DNA of 9,719 bases, taken from the NCBI GenBank assembly GCA_963578605.1, contig CAUZEA010000159.1, forward strand, positions 1 to 9,719. Reading direction: 5' to 3'. Shown one piece after another: positions 1-7,775 of the stretch. Under the pieces are notes generated by a model. That model worked only from the letters and a program-made list of their open reading frames with translations, did not search any database and was not told where the DNA came from. Made by a program: the position numbers and the translations under genes. The DNA comes from JAKVCB01 sp963578605. GTDB lineage: Bacteria > Planctomycetota > Planctomycetia > Pirellulales > Lacipirellulaceae. Within the stretch, counting starts at the first letter, position 1. Each line of letters opens with the position of its first letter.

Positions 1-2
1 TC

Positions 3-329
3 GAGGCAAACACAGGCAACTCCTCGCTTGACGTGCTCGACGGTAGCCACGAGTTCAATATCCAAGTCAATGTCAAGAATGATATCGATGTGAATGTAGC
101 GACTGGCGCTACGCTCACGTTCAACGAAGGTCTCGATTTAAATGGGTACACGCTCAGCAAGACTGGTGACGGCGATCTTGTGATCAACAATCGCCTGATT
201 TACGCCAACGGGTTGATTACCGGAGTGGTGATTGATAACGCGGTAGGTGTGCCCGAACCCTCGACTCTCGTCCTGGTGAGTTTGGTGCTGTTGACCCTGG
301 CGCCGGGGCGACAGAGAAAACCAGCGAAA
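3..329 (+). repeat. Long direct repeat, copy 1 (paralogous 3' gene end)
   Basis: These bases align without insertion or deletion to 3586-3912 at a constant offset of 3583 bp. Long identical stretches occur, for example around the codons for DGSHEFNI and for FNEGLDLNG. The similarity fades just after the codons for the basic tail. It marks tandem gene duplication; the left edge of the repeat lies outside the window. Confidence 0.8.
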
Positions 330-374
330 GCGACATCACTGGGCAGGCGATCCATCAGCCCGTTGACTTTATAA
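3..374 (+). CDS. PEP-CTERM surface protein, C-terminal part (5' end outside window)
   Basis: The reading frame is open from the first full codon at position 3 to a TAA at 372-374, so the gene begins upstream of the window. The GTG at 33 lies inside a conserved stretch and is not the start. The visible part is a Gly/Asn/Thr-rich beta-strand region (motifs FNEGLDLNGYTLSK and GDLVINNR) followed by VPEPSTLVLVSL, a hydrophobic helix and an Arg/Lys-rich end: the PEP-CTERM sorting signal recognised by exosortases in the inner membrane. It aligns without gaps to the C-terminal 109 or so residues of the large protein at 622-3924. It differs by an extended basic tail of about 15 residues after the shared RKPAK-like end. 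The family is seen directly; the substrate or role of the mature protein is unknown. The 247 bp after it show no gene. Confidence 0.85.
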   Translation, partial: EANTGNSSLDVLDGSHEFNIQVNVKNDIDVNVATGATLTFNEGLDLNGYTLSKTGDGDLVINNRLIYANGLITGVVIDNAVGVPEPSTLVLVSLVLLTLAPGRQRKPAKATSLGRRSISPLTL

Positions 375-621
375 CCTCATTCCCAAGCGGGCTGCGCTAT
401 CGTCGGCAGTTGCGGCCAACTCGTCATCAAACGGAACGCATGAGTTTGTTGCGGGAATTACTTGATATCCCCGCCTTCCGGGAATAAAATCGAACTTTGT
501 CGCGCGTTTCGGTGTGTACACGAGTATTTTATGGCTGATTGGTTGGCAATGGTTCTTAGCAGGACTCGAAAGGTAGCGGTTAACGGCGGAACTGCTGCTT
601 AAACTGTAACTGAGGGTACTC

Positions 622-3600
622 ATGAATTTTCAAAGATGCGATTCTCATTCTCAGCGTGAATGCCGGTTTGCTCTGGCGGTGATCTTGGGGGCTCTATCTT
701 TGCTGGTCGCGGCGCCGGCTGCGGCCCAGGTCTTCCAGAAACAGGAGGATTTTGATTCCGATCCACAATGGGAGGGGTTCAATAATCGAACTGCCCCCCA
801 AGACTTCGGTTACAGCTCTGACACTAACTGGGCCGGTACGGCAACAGGTGAATTGGGAGGAGTTGTTGTTCGATCTCACAGCTACTACGCCGACAACGTC
901 GGATTATTGGATCCCAAAACTACTCCGCTTACGATGTCCGGGACGGCGTCTTTTGGTGATGCATTCGGTTACGAAGGAAATGCACTGGTCGGCTGGTTTG
1001 ATAAATTCGGCGAACCGGTATTCGAAGACCTCCCCCTCCACCAAGGCGGGAATGGTGGGCACGAGTTCATTGGATTTTTCACGGACGAAACGGAGTGGAT
1101 TGAAGTTCGGTTCAAAGGTAGAAACAGGGATGAAGCACTGGTCACCAATGCTGCAGGCCAAACGATCAAACAGGTAGGGCTTATCGACACTGCTACTCCG
1201 TTTACTTACAACCTCACATGGGACCCGTTCGGCGGTGTCTACGGCACCGGTTCCCTCGTGGGAACCTTTGATGTCTCGGTCAACGGTACGGTCAGCACCT
1301 GGACGGGATGGATCGATACGATCACGGCAGAAGAAAGGGGGCGCCTCCCCACGTTCAATCGCTATGGCATTTTGGGGGTACACAATCCTCCGAACGCTCC
1401 CAATTCGGTTGAGTTCTTTCTCGATAATATCACCTACACCGCGTCTCCTCCGGTTCCTGATCCAACGGAATTTGAATGGACCCACAATGGACCAGGGAAC
1501 TGGAACGTGAACACAAACTGGGATTTGCGATTTGTACCCAGAAACGCCGACCCAACGGCCCCCGGTTGGTGGACCCCAACGGCCACCACAGTCTTTGGTA
1601 ACGCCATCGACCGCGATTGCACGGTCTTCACTGAAACAGACGTCGTGGTCGATGGTGTACACTTCAACAGTGAGTACTCGTACGGAATTCTCGGGGCACC
1701 AGGTGCCAGCTTGACCCTCCAGGGCGATGCCAACATCCAGGTCGATCAGGGGACTCCTGAATTCCAACTGCCCGTGAACCTGGACGCCGCAACCACCATC
1801 GACGCGGCTGCCGGCAGCTCTATCACGTTCGAAAATGTGTTCAACCTGAATGGGAACACGGCCACCAAGACCGGCGGCGGGACAATGGTCCTTAACAACA
1901 ACGCCTCTACCGGCACAGGGTCCCTGGAAGTCCAGGGTGGCACGCTCGCCGGCGCGGGAAAGCTCAGCGGAGACCTAACCGTGCTGACTGGCGCGACCAC
2001 CGCACCAGGTACCAGTACCGGAATGCTGAAGGTGGGGGGCAACTACACCCAGAACGCCGGCGCTACACTTGCGGTTGAAATCGGCGGCACCCTCCCCGAG
2101 GAGAATTTCGACGTGCTGGAAATCACCGGGATGGCCAGCTTGGGGGGAACGCTCGACGTGGCGCTGATCGACAGCTATACCCCGGCCATCAACGAACAGT
2201 TCACCATCCTGTCGGCGTCCAGTATCGGTGGCTCGCTCAGCCTGGGTGGTTCGGATGGTGGCTCGTTTAACCTCACACAGGTGGGCAGCACGCTGGTGCT
2301 GGAATTCATCGGTGGCACGGCTGGTACGACCGGAGACTACAACGACGATGGCACCGTGGACGCTGCCGACTACACCACGTGGCGAGACAATTTGGGTACG
2401 AACAATCCGCTGGCGAACGACCTCGTTGGGGGCACGATTGGCCAGTCGCAGTACACCCAGTGGAAAGACAATTTTGGCAGCACTGCCAGTAGCTTGGCAA
2501 CGGCCGTACCTGAACCATCGGCAGGGGCCCTTTTAGGGCTGGGCGTGCTTGGGCTGGGAGTCCTTGTGGGTTGGGGAAGAAGGCAATTTGCAGGGCAAGC
2601 CCTAACCGGACGATCTGCCTTGGCGATCATCCTCCTGTTTGGATCAGCATGGATTGTTGGTGTTGGGCCCGCCAGCGCCGAAACCTATCTCAAGGTCGAA
2701 ACGTTCGACGGCGATCCCGGCTGGACGGGACTGAACAACCGGGGCCTTTATCAGGACTTTGGCGTAAACCAAATACCCCCATTTTGGGTCGTCACCCATT
2801 TCGCCCAAGGCGCCAACCCGGGTGAGATTGGCGGTAGTTTCGCAACAACTGCCCCCGGCCAGTTTCCGGCCTACTACGCCGACGACGTCGGCTCGATCGA
2901 CCCCCGCACCGAAGCCCTCACGATGGCCGGCAAGGGCAAGTATTACCAAGGCCGGGGCCAGATGTTCTACGGCTGGTTCGATAAAAACGGTACCCTTGGG
3001 CCTTTTTGGAATGCAGACGAATCCAGGAATTACTTGGATGTCATGGGCATTATGACCGATGATGACCGCTTCCAGCTGTTTGCCGGTACCGAATATCGCA
3101 CCATTGACCCAAGACCTGGTACCGAGCCGTTTAGCTACCTGGTGACCTACGACCCGAATGCGGGCGACTTTGGGCAATTGAGGGGAAGCATCAACGGTAG
3201 CCCGGAAACGGTCCTCGACCTGACTCTGGAGGCCAGGGACATGCTCCCCGCTTCCTTCGATTCGTTCGGAACGATGGCGCTTCAGAACAAGTCAGGCGAA
3301 ATGCGCCTCACGTTTTGGTATTACGATGACCTCGTTTATTCAACCAGTATGCCACAAGATCCGATTACTACCATTCAATGGGTCGCGGACAATTCGCTCA
3401 ACGCCGTGGCAGGAGCTGGTTGGAGTCCACCGATCGAGCCCACCTCCAACATGCTCACTGCCATCCTCGGCGATGCTATTACGCAGCCGAGGGCCTTGTT
3501 CGCCGACTCGGACATCACGCTGAAAGCCATCGAGTTCGACAGCCCCGTGTCTTATGGCATCGGGGGAAAGGCCAAGTTTAATTTTGAGGCGGATACGGGC

Positions 3601-3924
3601 AACGCCTCGCTGGGCGTGCTGGACGGTAGCCACGAGTTCAATATCGAGGTCCACCTTAAGAGCCCTCTGGATGTGACCATAGCAGCGGGCGCTACGGTAA
3701 CGTTCAACGAAGGTCTCGATTTAAACGGGTTCACGCTTAACAAGAGCGGTGACGGCAGTCTTGTGATTAACAACCGCCTGGTCCTCGACGGCGGAATGAT
3801 TACCGGCGTCGTGATCAATAACGCGGCAGGCGTTCCCGAGCCCTCGACCCTCGTCCTGGTGAGCCTGGCACTGTTGGCCCTGGGACCGGGCCGACGCAGA
3901 AACCCAGCGAAACTGCTGGGTTGA
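622..3924 (+). CDS. Double-unit PEP-CTERM protein (two secreted paralogues fused in one frame)
   Basis: The ATG at 622 has GAGGG at 612-616 with a 5-nt gap, and opens onto a Sec signal peptide (hydrophobic core about 16-32, cleavage after APAAA near 36). Unit A (37-656) has a jelly-roll-like N-terminal part (DFDSDPQW, GFNNR, QDFG, YYADNVG, GWFDK), a W-G-NW motif near 286-299, an autotransporter-type beta-strand repeat (about 431-490, GNYTQNAGATLAVEIGG), a dockerin-like calcium loop at 572-583, and VPEPS plus a hydrophobic helix ending GWGRR (629-654). Unit B starts at once with a second signal-like helix (664-686, ending PASA|ET), then repeats the unit A landmarks (GDPGWTGLNNR, QDFG, YYADDVG, GWFDK), a beta-strand region, and a final PEP-CTERM tail at 1071-1100. 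Unit B lacks the dockerin. An extracellular or surface role is inferred from the signals; no catalytic motif is visible. Joining of two ancestral genes is the simplest reading. Confidence 0.85.
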   Translation: MNFQRCDSHSQRECRFALAVILGALSLLVAAPAAAQVFQKQEDFDSDPQWEGFNNRTAPQDFGYSSDTNWAGTATGELGGVVVRSHSYYADNVGLLDPKTTPLTMSGTASFGDAFGYEGNALVGWFDKFGEPVFEDLPLHQGGNGGHEFIGFFTDETEWIEVRFKGRNRDEALVTNAAGQTIKQVGLIDTATPFTYNLTWDPFGGVYGTGSLVGTFDVSVNGTVSTWTGWIDTITAEERGRLPTFNRYGILGVHNPPNAPNSVEFFLDNITYTASPPVPDPTEFEWTHNGPGNWNVNTNWDLRFVPRNADPTAPGWWTPTATTVFGNAIDRDCTVFTETDVVVDGVHFNSEYSYGILGAPGASLTLQGDANIQVDQGTPEFQLPVNLDAATTIDAAAGSSITFENVFNLNGNTATKTGGGTMVLNNNASTGTGSLEVQGGTLAGAGKLSGDLTVLTGATTAPGTSTGMLKVGGNYTQNAGATLAVEIGGTLPEENFDVLEITGMASLGGTLDVALIDSYTPAINEQFTILSASSIGGSLSLGGSDGGSFNLTQVGSTLVLEFIGGTAGTTGDYNDDGTVDAADYTTWRDNLGTNNPLANDLVGGTIGQSQYTQWKDNFGSTASSLATAVPEPSAGALLGLGVLGLGVLVGWGRRQFAGQALTGRSALAIILLFGSAWIVGVGPASAETYLKVETFDGDPGWTGLNNRGLYQDFGVNQIPPFWVVTHFAQGANPGEIGGSFATTAPGQFPAYYADDVGSIDPRTEALTMAGKGKYYQGRGQMFYGWFDKNGTLGPFWNADESRNYLDVMGIMTDDDRFQLFAGTEYRTIDPRPGTEPFSYLVTYDPNAGDFGQLRGSINGSPETVLDLTLEARDMLPASFDSFGTMALQNKSGEMRLTFWYYDDLVYSTSMPQDPITTIQWVADNSLNAVAGAGWSPPIEPTSNMLTAILGDAITQPRALFADSDITLKAIEFDSPVSYGIGGKAKFNFEADTGNASLGVLDGSHEFNIEVHLKSPLDVTIAAGATVTFNEGLDLNGFTLNKSGDGSLVINNRLVLDGGMITGVVINNAAGVPEPSTLVLVSLALLALGPGRRRNPAKLLG
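2335..2478 (+). other. Dockerin-like calcium-binding region, second loop degenerate
   Basis: Residues 572-583 of the fused protein read D-Y-N-D-D-G-T-V-D-A-A-D, an EF-hand-like loop with acidic or polar ligands at loop positions 1, 3, 5, 9 and 12, followed by YTTWRDNLG. The second half (about 599-619) keeps the QSQYTQWKDNFG helix, but its loop (NDLVGGTIGQSQ) has lost most Asp ligands. Dockerin-type repeats just before PEP-CTERM are common in planctomycetes. One functional calcium site is therefore inferred, not two. Confidence 0.75.
2506..2682 (+). other. Internal PEP-CTERM signal followed by internal signal peptide
   Basis: This segment of the fused protein encodes residues 629-687. It holds VPEPS, an 18-residue Gly/Leu/Val helix, GWGRR, a short basic linker, then a second hydrophobic helix ending PASA before Glu687. 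By the positive-inside rule the two helices should form a hairpin with the basic linker in the cytoplasm, leaving both large units outside. It carries an exosortase-type site and a signal-peptidase-I-type AxA site in tandem, so processing into two mature proteins is possible. The motifs are seen; the processing is inferred. Confidence 0.7.
2556..2568 (+). promoter_or_regulatory. Possible internal ribosome binding site and GTG start for unit B
   Basis: GGGAG at 2556-2560 lies 5 nt before an in-frame GTG at 2566 (Val649). Translation from here would give a 452-residue protein beginning with a basic n-region (GWGRR...TGR), a hydrophobic core and an AxA cleavage site, which is a plausible complete signal peptide. 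This would let the second unit be made independently of the first. The region is G-rich because it encodes Gly/Leu repeats, so the SD match may be chance. Confidence 0.3.
3586..3912 (+). repeat. Long direct repeat, copy 2 (3' end of fused gene)
   Basis: Partner of the repeat at 3-329, with the same reading frame and no gaps. Differences cluster in the part coding for residues just after HEFNI, while the stretch coding for FNEGLDLNG and the VPEPSTLVLVSL tail is best conserved. This fits selection on protein sequence rather than a very recent DNA copy. Confidence 0.8.
3832..3924 (+). other. C-terminal PEP-CTERM sorting signal of the fused protein
   Basis: The last 30 residues are VPEPS, a Leu/Val-rich hydrophobic helix and a GRRR-containing basic end, the standard tripartite exosortase substrate tail. 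It is nearly identical to the tail of the partial gene at the window start and clearly different in its helix from the internal copy near 2506, so the two C-terminal tails share a more recent ancestor. Confidence 0.85.
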
Positions 3925-4038
3925 CAAAACAGCCCAGGTCCCCGATTTGAGTGTGCGTGGGCTACCGGTCGTGTTCCTTCCATAAGGTGTAAATTAGGTG
4001 GTCGGCGCAGACCTTTTCTGTACCATTTTGCGCCCAGG

Positions 4039-4068
4039 TTGCAGTTGTCCAACAAGCGATCGTACAAT
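4039..4068 (+). promoter_or_regulatory. Candidate sigma70-like promoter upstream of the DUF1549 gene
   Basis: TTGCAG at 4039-4044 and TACAAT at 4063-4068 are separated by 18 bp, about 50 bp upstream of the ATG at 4118. The -10 box is good and the -35 box only half matches. It sits in the 193-bp gap between the PEP-CTERM gene and the two-gene operon, where a promoter is expected. Confidence 0.3.
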
Positions 4069-4117
4069 CAAGGGATGCTCGCCACTGTAGCCAATCCCTG
4101 CTTGACGATCTGAACCG

Positions 4118-6301
4118 ATGTGTATCAACGACCCAGTTGCCCCACTTTGCTGGGCGGTAGTGCTGTGGGCATTTCCGCTCTTGTTGCCATTGGCTGGCAA
4201 TTTACGCGCCGATGCGCAGTCCGAGAATCTGCAGACCTCGACCGACCAAGGCGTACAAAATCGCAGTGAGGATCGACCGTCGGTAGTGACAGGGAGCGGG
4301 CACTGGGCGTACCAGCCGTTTGTCCGACCCGCACTTCCGAGGGTGATTGACCAGGATTGGTCCCTGAACGCGATTGACGATTTCGTCCTGGCGCGGCTCA
4401 AACGGGAGGACCTTCGGCCATCGTCTCCCGCAGATCGCCCTATTTTATTACGGCGGGTCACGCTCGACTTGACCGGGTTGCCTCCCAGCATTGAGGAGGT
4501 CGATACGTTTCTGGCCGACACCAGCCCGGACGCTTACGAAAAGGTTGTTGACCGTCTGCTCAGGTCACCCCATTACGGCGAGCATTGGGCGCGGCCGTGG
4601 CTCGATCTGGCCCGCTACGCTGATAGCAACGGCTACAACATCGACGTTCCACGGTCGATGTGGCCCTATCGAGACTGGGTAATCCAGGCGATTAACGACA
4701 ACATGCCGTTCGATCAGTTTACCATCGAGCAAGTGGCCGGCGATCTGCTCCCTGATGCAACACGGGATCAACGGATTGCCACCGGTTTCCACCGTAATAC
4801 GATGATCAACGAGGAAGGAGGGGTCGACACAGAAGAAAACCGTGTAGCGTCAGTCGTCGATCGCGTCAATACAACGGCTACGGTCTGGCTCGGGACTACC
4901 TTAGAGTGTGCTCAATGTCATAGCCATAAACATGACCCATTCACACAACAAGAGTACTTTCAGTTCTATGCGTTTTTCAACAATTCCTCTGACGACGGGG
5001 GCGCCGGCCCAAACAGTAGTCGCGAACCGATCGTGTACCTAATGAAACCGGCTGAGCAACAGGAGCTGGAGCGGATCCGAGCGGAAATTGCTCACCTGGA
5101 GATCAAACAACAGGAGAGCACACCGGGAGCGAAGGCCGAGCCGACGGACCAGGTGAAAGAGATGCTTGAGGAGGTGCGCAAGGAGGAAGCGGACCTGCTG
5201 GCGTCGGTCCCCTCGACACTCGTGATGCAGGACCGAGCAGAACCGCGGACGACGCGGATTCATCTTCGTGGCGACTTCCTTGACTTGGGAGCCGAGGTGA
5301 CTCCGGCAGTGCCCGCGGTACTGCATGCCTGGCCGCACGACCAGCCAGCCAATCGTCTGGGCCTAGCCCACTGGCTGGTAGATCCAAATAACCCGCTGCT
5401 TGCCCGGGTTACCGTGAACCGGATGTGGCAACGATTTTTTGGCCTTGGGATCGTGGCCACGAGTCATGACTTTGGCACGCAAGGCAATCGGCCAAGCCAT
5501 CCCGAACTGCTCGACTGGTTGGCGACTGAGCTGGTGGCGACCGGTTGGAACACGAAAGCCATGCACAAACAGATTGTGATGTCGGCCACTTATCAGCAGT
5601 CATCACGGGTGGGACAAGAGCTGCTAGGCCGCGATCCTCACAATCGCCTCCTGGCCCGAGGTCCACGGCTACGGATGGAAGCCGAGATGATTCGCGACAA
5701 TGCGCTGGCAATCAGTGGCTTGTTAAACCTGGAAGTGGGAGGGCCTAGTGTTTACCCACCCCAACCGCCTGGCTTTTGGCTCGAATTCGGTACGAAAGGC
5801 TTCGGGATGGAAAAGTGGCCAGCCAGTACCGGGGCCAACCGCTACCGCCGCGGACTGTACACGTTTTGGCGAAGGACGACGACCTATCCCTCGTTCACCA
5901 CGTTCGACGCGCCAAGCCGCGATCGTTGCATCGTTTGGCGTCCACGGACCAACACGCCACTGCAGGCGCTCACCACACTGAACGACCCGGTATTTGTCGA
6001 AGCGAGCGTTGCTCTAGCCAGGCGGATCATGAGACTTGGTGGGACGGATCTGGCAGAGCGGACAACTTACGGGTTTCGGCTTTGCCAAGGGCGACGGCCA
6101 CAACCAGAAGAGCTCCGGAAACTCGATGCGCTGTACCACCAACAGCTCGTCGGCTTTCTCAAAAACCCCGAAAGTGCCCGAGCGCTGGTTGCGAACGGGT
6201 CCGGGCAGTCTCTGGCTGCGGCTAATGTATGCGAAATAGCGGCCTGGACCGTGGTAGCCAGCGTGTTGTTGAATCTCGATGCTACGATCACCAAGAGCTA
6301 A
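4118..6301 (+). CDS. Secreted DUF1549/DUF1553 (PSCyt2/PSD1) protein
   Basis: This 727-residue protein starts at the first ATG after an in-frame stop at 4103-4105 and has a signal peptide (hydrophobic core about 9-28), but no clear Shine-Dalgarno. The DUF1549 domain spans about 82-291 (LRRVTLDLTGLPPS, HWARPWLDLARYADSNG, FTIEQVAGDLLP, GFHRNTMINEEGG) and holds C264-A-Q-C267-H268-S-H-K-H-D, the conserved CxxCH element that could bind haem or metal. A charged, probably coiled-coil stretch (about 309-370) links to DUF1553 at about 412-680 (LAHWLVDPNNPL, VNRMWQRFFG, GLYTFWRR, PLQALTTLNDPVFVEA). No cytochrome-c PSCyt1 domain and no large lectin-like insert are present, so this is a compact family member. 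Biochemical function is not established; an envelope role is inferred from the signal peptide. It is coupled to the DUF1501 gene 2 nt downstream. Confidence 0.9.
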   Translation: MCINDPVAPLCWAVVLWAFPLLLPLAGNLRADAQSENLQTSTDQGVQNRSEDRPSVVTGSGHWAYQPFVRPALPRVIDQDWSLNAIDDFVLARLKREDLRPSSPADRPILLRRVTLDLTGLPPSIEEVDTFLADTSPDAYEKVVDRLLRSPHYGEHWARPWLDLARYADSNGYNIDVPRSMWPYRDWVIQAINDNMPFDQFTIEQVAGDLLPDATRDQRIATGFHRNTMINEEGGVDTEENRVASVVDRVNTTATVWLGTTLECAQCHSHKHDPFTQQEYFQFYAFFNNSSDDGGAGPNSSREPIVYLMKPAEQQELERIRAEIAHLEIKQQESTPGAKAEPTDQVKEMLEEVRKEEADLLASVPSTLVMQDRAEPRTTRIHLRGDFLDLGAEVTPAVPAVLHAWPHDQPANRLGLAHWLVDPNNPLLARVTVNRMWQRFFGLGIVATSHDFGTQGNRPSHPELLDWLATELVATGWNTKAMHKQIVMSATYQQSSRVGQELLGRDPHNRLLARGPRLRMEAEMIRDNALAISGLLNLEVGGPSVYPPQPPGFWLEFGTKGFGMEKWPASTGANRYRRGLYTFWRRTTTYPSFTTFDAPSRDRCIVWRPRTNTPLQALTTLNDPVFVEASVALARRIMRLGGTDLAERTTYGFRLCQGRRPQPEELRKLDALYHQQLVGFLKNPESARALVANGSGQSLAAANVCEIAAWTVVASVLLNLDATITKS

Positions 6302-6303
6302 AA

Positions 6304-7764
6304 ATGGGAACGGCAATCAACAACCCGTTAGGCATCACGCGACGGCACTTTTTTGGCCGTTCGTCAACGGGCATTGGTACCTTGGCGCTTGCGTCGCTCT
6401 TGAAAGAGGATCTTTTTGCGGACTCGCTGCGCCCGCAGGTACAAAATCCGCTGGCAGCCAGGTCAACCCATTTTGCTCCGCGGGCGAAGCGCGTGATCTA
6501 TCTGTTCATGATCGGCGGTCCATCACAATTTGAGCTGCTGGATCACAAACCCAAACTGACCGCATTGGACGGCCAGCCGGTTCCCGAGGAATTGATCGCG
6601 GGACAGCGGTTCGCTTTCATCAAAGGCAGGTCCAAGCTGGCCGGTCCGCGATTTGCGTTTGCGCAGCATGGCCAGTGCGGTGCAGAAGTCTCTGCCTTGC
6701 TACCACACCTGGCAGGCGTGGTCGACGATCTGGCTATTGTCCGCTCGATGCACACCGAGGCATTCAACCATGAACCAGCGACGACGTTCTTTAACACCGG
6801 TTCGGTGATTCCCGGCCGTCCCAGCATGGGGGCCTGGTTGACCTATGGTCTGGGCAGTGCAAGTTCGGATCTGCCGAGCTTTGTTGTGTTGTCATCGGGA
6901 GAACCTTCGGGACCACCGCTGGGAACACAACACTGGTCGAGTGGGTTTTTGCCGACCGTGTACCAAGCCGCGCGATTCCGCTCGCAGGGGGACCCTGTGT
7001 TGTTTGTCTCCAATCCTCCTGGAATTGATGCCCCGATTCGCCGGCAGACATTGGACGCCATCGGCGACTTGAATCAAATGGAGTTGGACCGTGTGGGAGA
7101 CCCCGAAATTGCCACGCGGATTGCAGCCTTCGAAATGGCCTATCGGATGCAAATCAGTGTCCCGGAGCTAACCGACCTGAGCACTGAACCGGCATCTGTT
7201 TTGGATATGTATGGGACGGAGCCAGGCGAGGCTTCGTTTGCGACCAACTGTCTGCTCGCCCGACGTCTTGCCGAGCGCGGTGTGCGATTCATCCAGCTGT
7301 ATCATCGCCACTGGGACCACCATGGGTTCAACGAGAAGGACCAGAATATCATGCACGGGTTACCGGCACGATGTCGAGAGGTGGACCAAGCCTCGGCTGC
7401 TTTGATCTCAGATCTAAAACAGAGAGGTTTGCTGGACGATACGCTGGTGATCTGGGGTGGTGAGTTTGGGCGGACTCCGATGGTACAAGGCGAAGTCTCT
7501 GCCAAACGACTGGGCCGCGATCATCATCCCCGTGCCTTCAGCGTGTGGCTTGCTGGCGGTGGAATTCGATCGGGTACCACCTTGGGTGTCACGGACGAGC
7601 TTGGCTACAACATCGGAAAGGATCCCGTGCACGTGCATGATCTGCACGCGACGATGCTACATCTTTTGGGATTGGACCACGAGAAGTTGACCTACAAGTT
7701 TCAAGGACGGGATCACCGGCTGACGGACGTCGCCGGGCGGGTGGTCCAAAAATTGCTGGCGTGA
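6304..7764 (+). CDS. Tat-exported DUF1501 family protein
   Basis: I choose ATG 6304 (486 residues) because it places a twin-arginine signal, I-T-R13-R14-H-F-F-G-R, near the N-terminus and has AAGAG at 6293-6297. An in-frame ATG at 6229 would add 25 residues overlapping the upstream gene and bury the Tat motif. Conserved DUF1501 elements follow: MIGGPSQFELLDHKP (69-83), a SMHTEAFNHEP segment, HWDHHG (336-341), WGGEFGRTP (384-392), GRDHHPRAFSVWLAGGG (404-420) and a C-terminal HDLHATMLHLLGLDH. The family resembles the sulfatase/alkaline phosphatase superfamily, and the His/Asp-rich motifs could bind metal, but the reaction is not established. Tat export suggests folding, perhaps with cofactor, before crossing the inner membrane. 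It starts 2 nt after the DUF1549/DUF1553 stop, so the two are almost certainly co-translated and probably work together. Confidence 0.92.
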   Translation: MGTAINNPLGITRRHFFGRSSTGIGTLALASLLKEDLFADSLRPQVQNPLAARSTHFAPRAKRVIYLFMIGGPSQFELLDHKPKLTALDGQPVPEELIAGQRFAFIKGRSKLAGPRFAFAQHGQCGAEVSALLPHLAGVVDDLAIVRSMHTEAFNHEPATTFFNTGSVIPGRPSMGAWLTYGLGSASSDLPSFVVLSSGEPSGPPLGTQHWSSGFLPTVYQAARFRSQGDPVLFVSNPPGIDAPIRRQTLDAIGDLNQMELDRVGDPEIATRIAAFEMAYRMQISVPELTDLSTEPASVLDMYGTEPGEASFATNCLLARRLAERGVRFIQLYHRHWDHHGFNEKDQNIMHGLPARCREVDQASAALISDLKQRGLLDDTLVIWGGEFGRTPMVQGEVSAKRLGRDHHPRAFSVWLAGGGIRSGTTLGVTDELGYNIGKDPVHVHDLHATMLHLLGLDHEKLTYKFQGRDHRLTDVAGRVVQKLLA

Positions 7765-7775
7765 GCAACAAACCA

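Noticed and set aside
904..1767. Long minus-strand frame (287 residues) opposite unit A
   Set aside because: Antisense shadow of a GC-rich coding region with strong sense-strand evidence (signal peptide, repeats, dockerin). The antisense protein shows no recognisable domain.
4005..4034. GGCGCA...TGCGCC pairing or GGTC...GACC-TTTT as a terminator before the operon
   Set aside because: The first has a 6-bp stem with a 19-nt loop, the second only a 4-bp stem. Both are too weak to call.
6229..6303. Upstream start for the DUF1501 gene
   Set aside because: It would add 25 residues overlapping the DUF1549/DUF1553 gene and place the Tat motif nearly 40 residues in. The start at 6304 has AAGAG upstream and puts the RR motif at 13-14.
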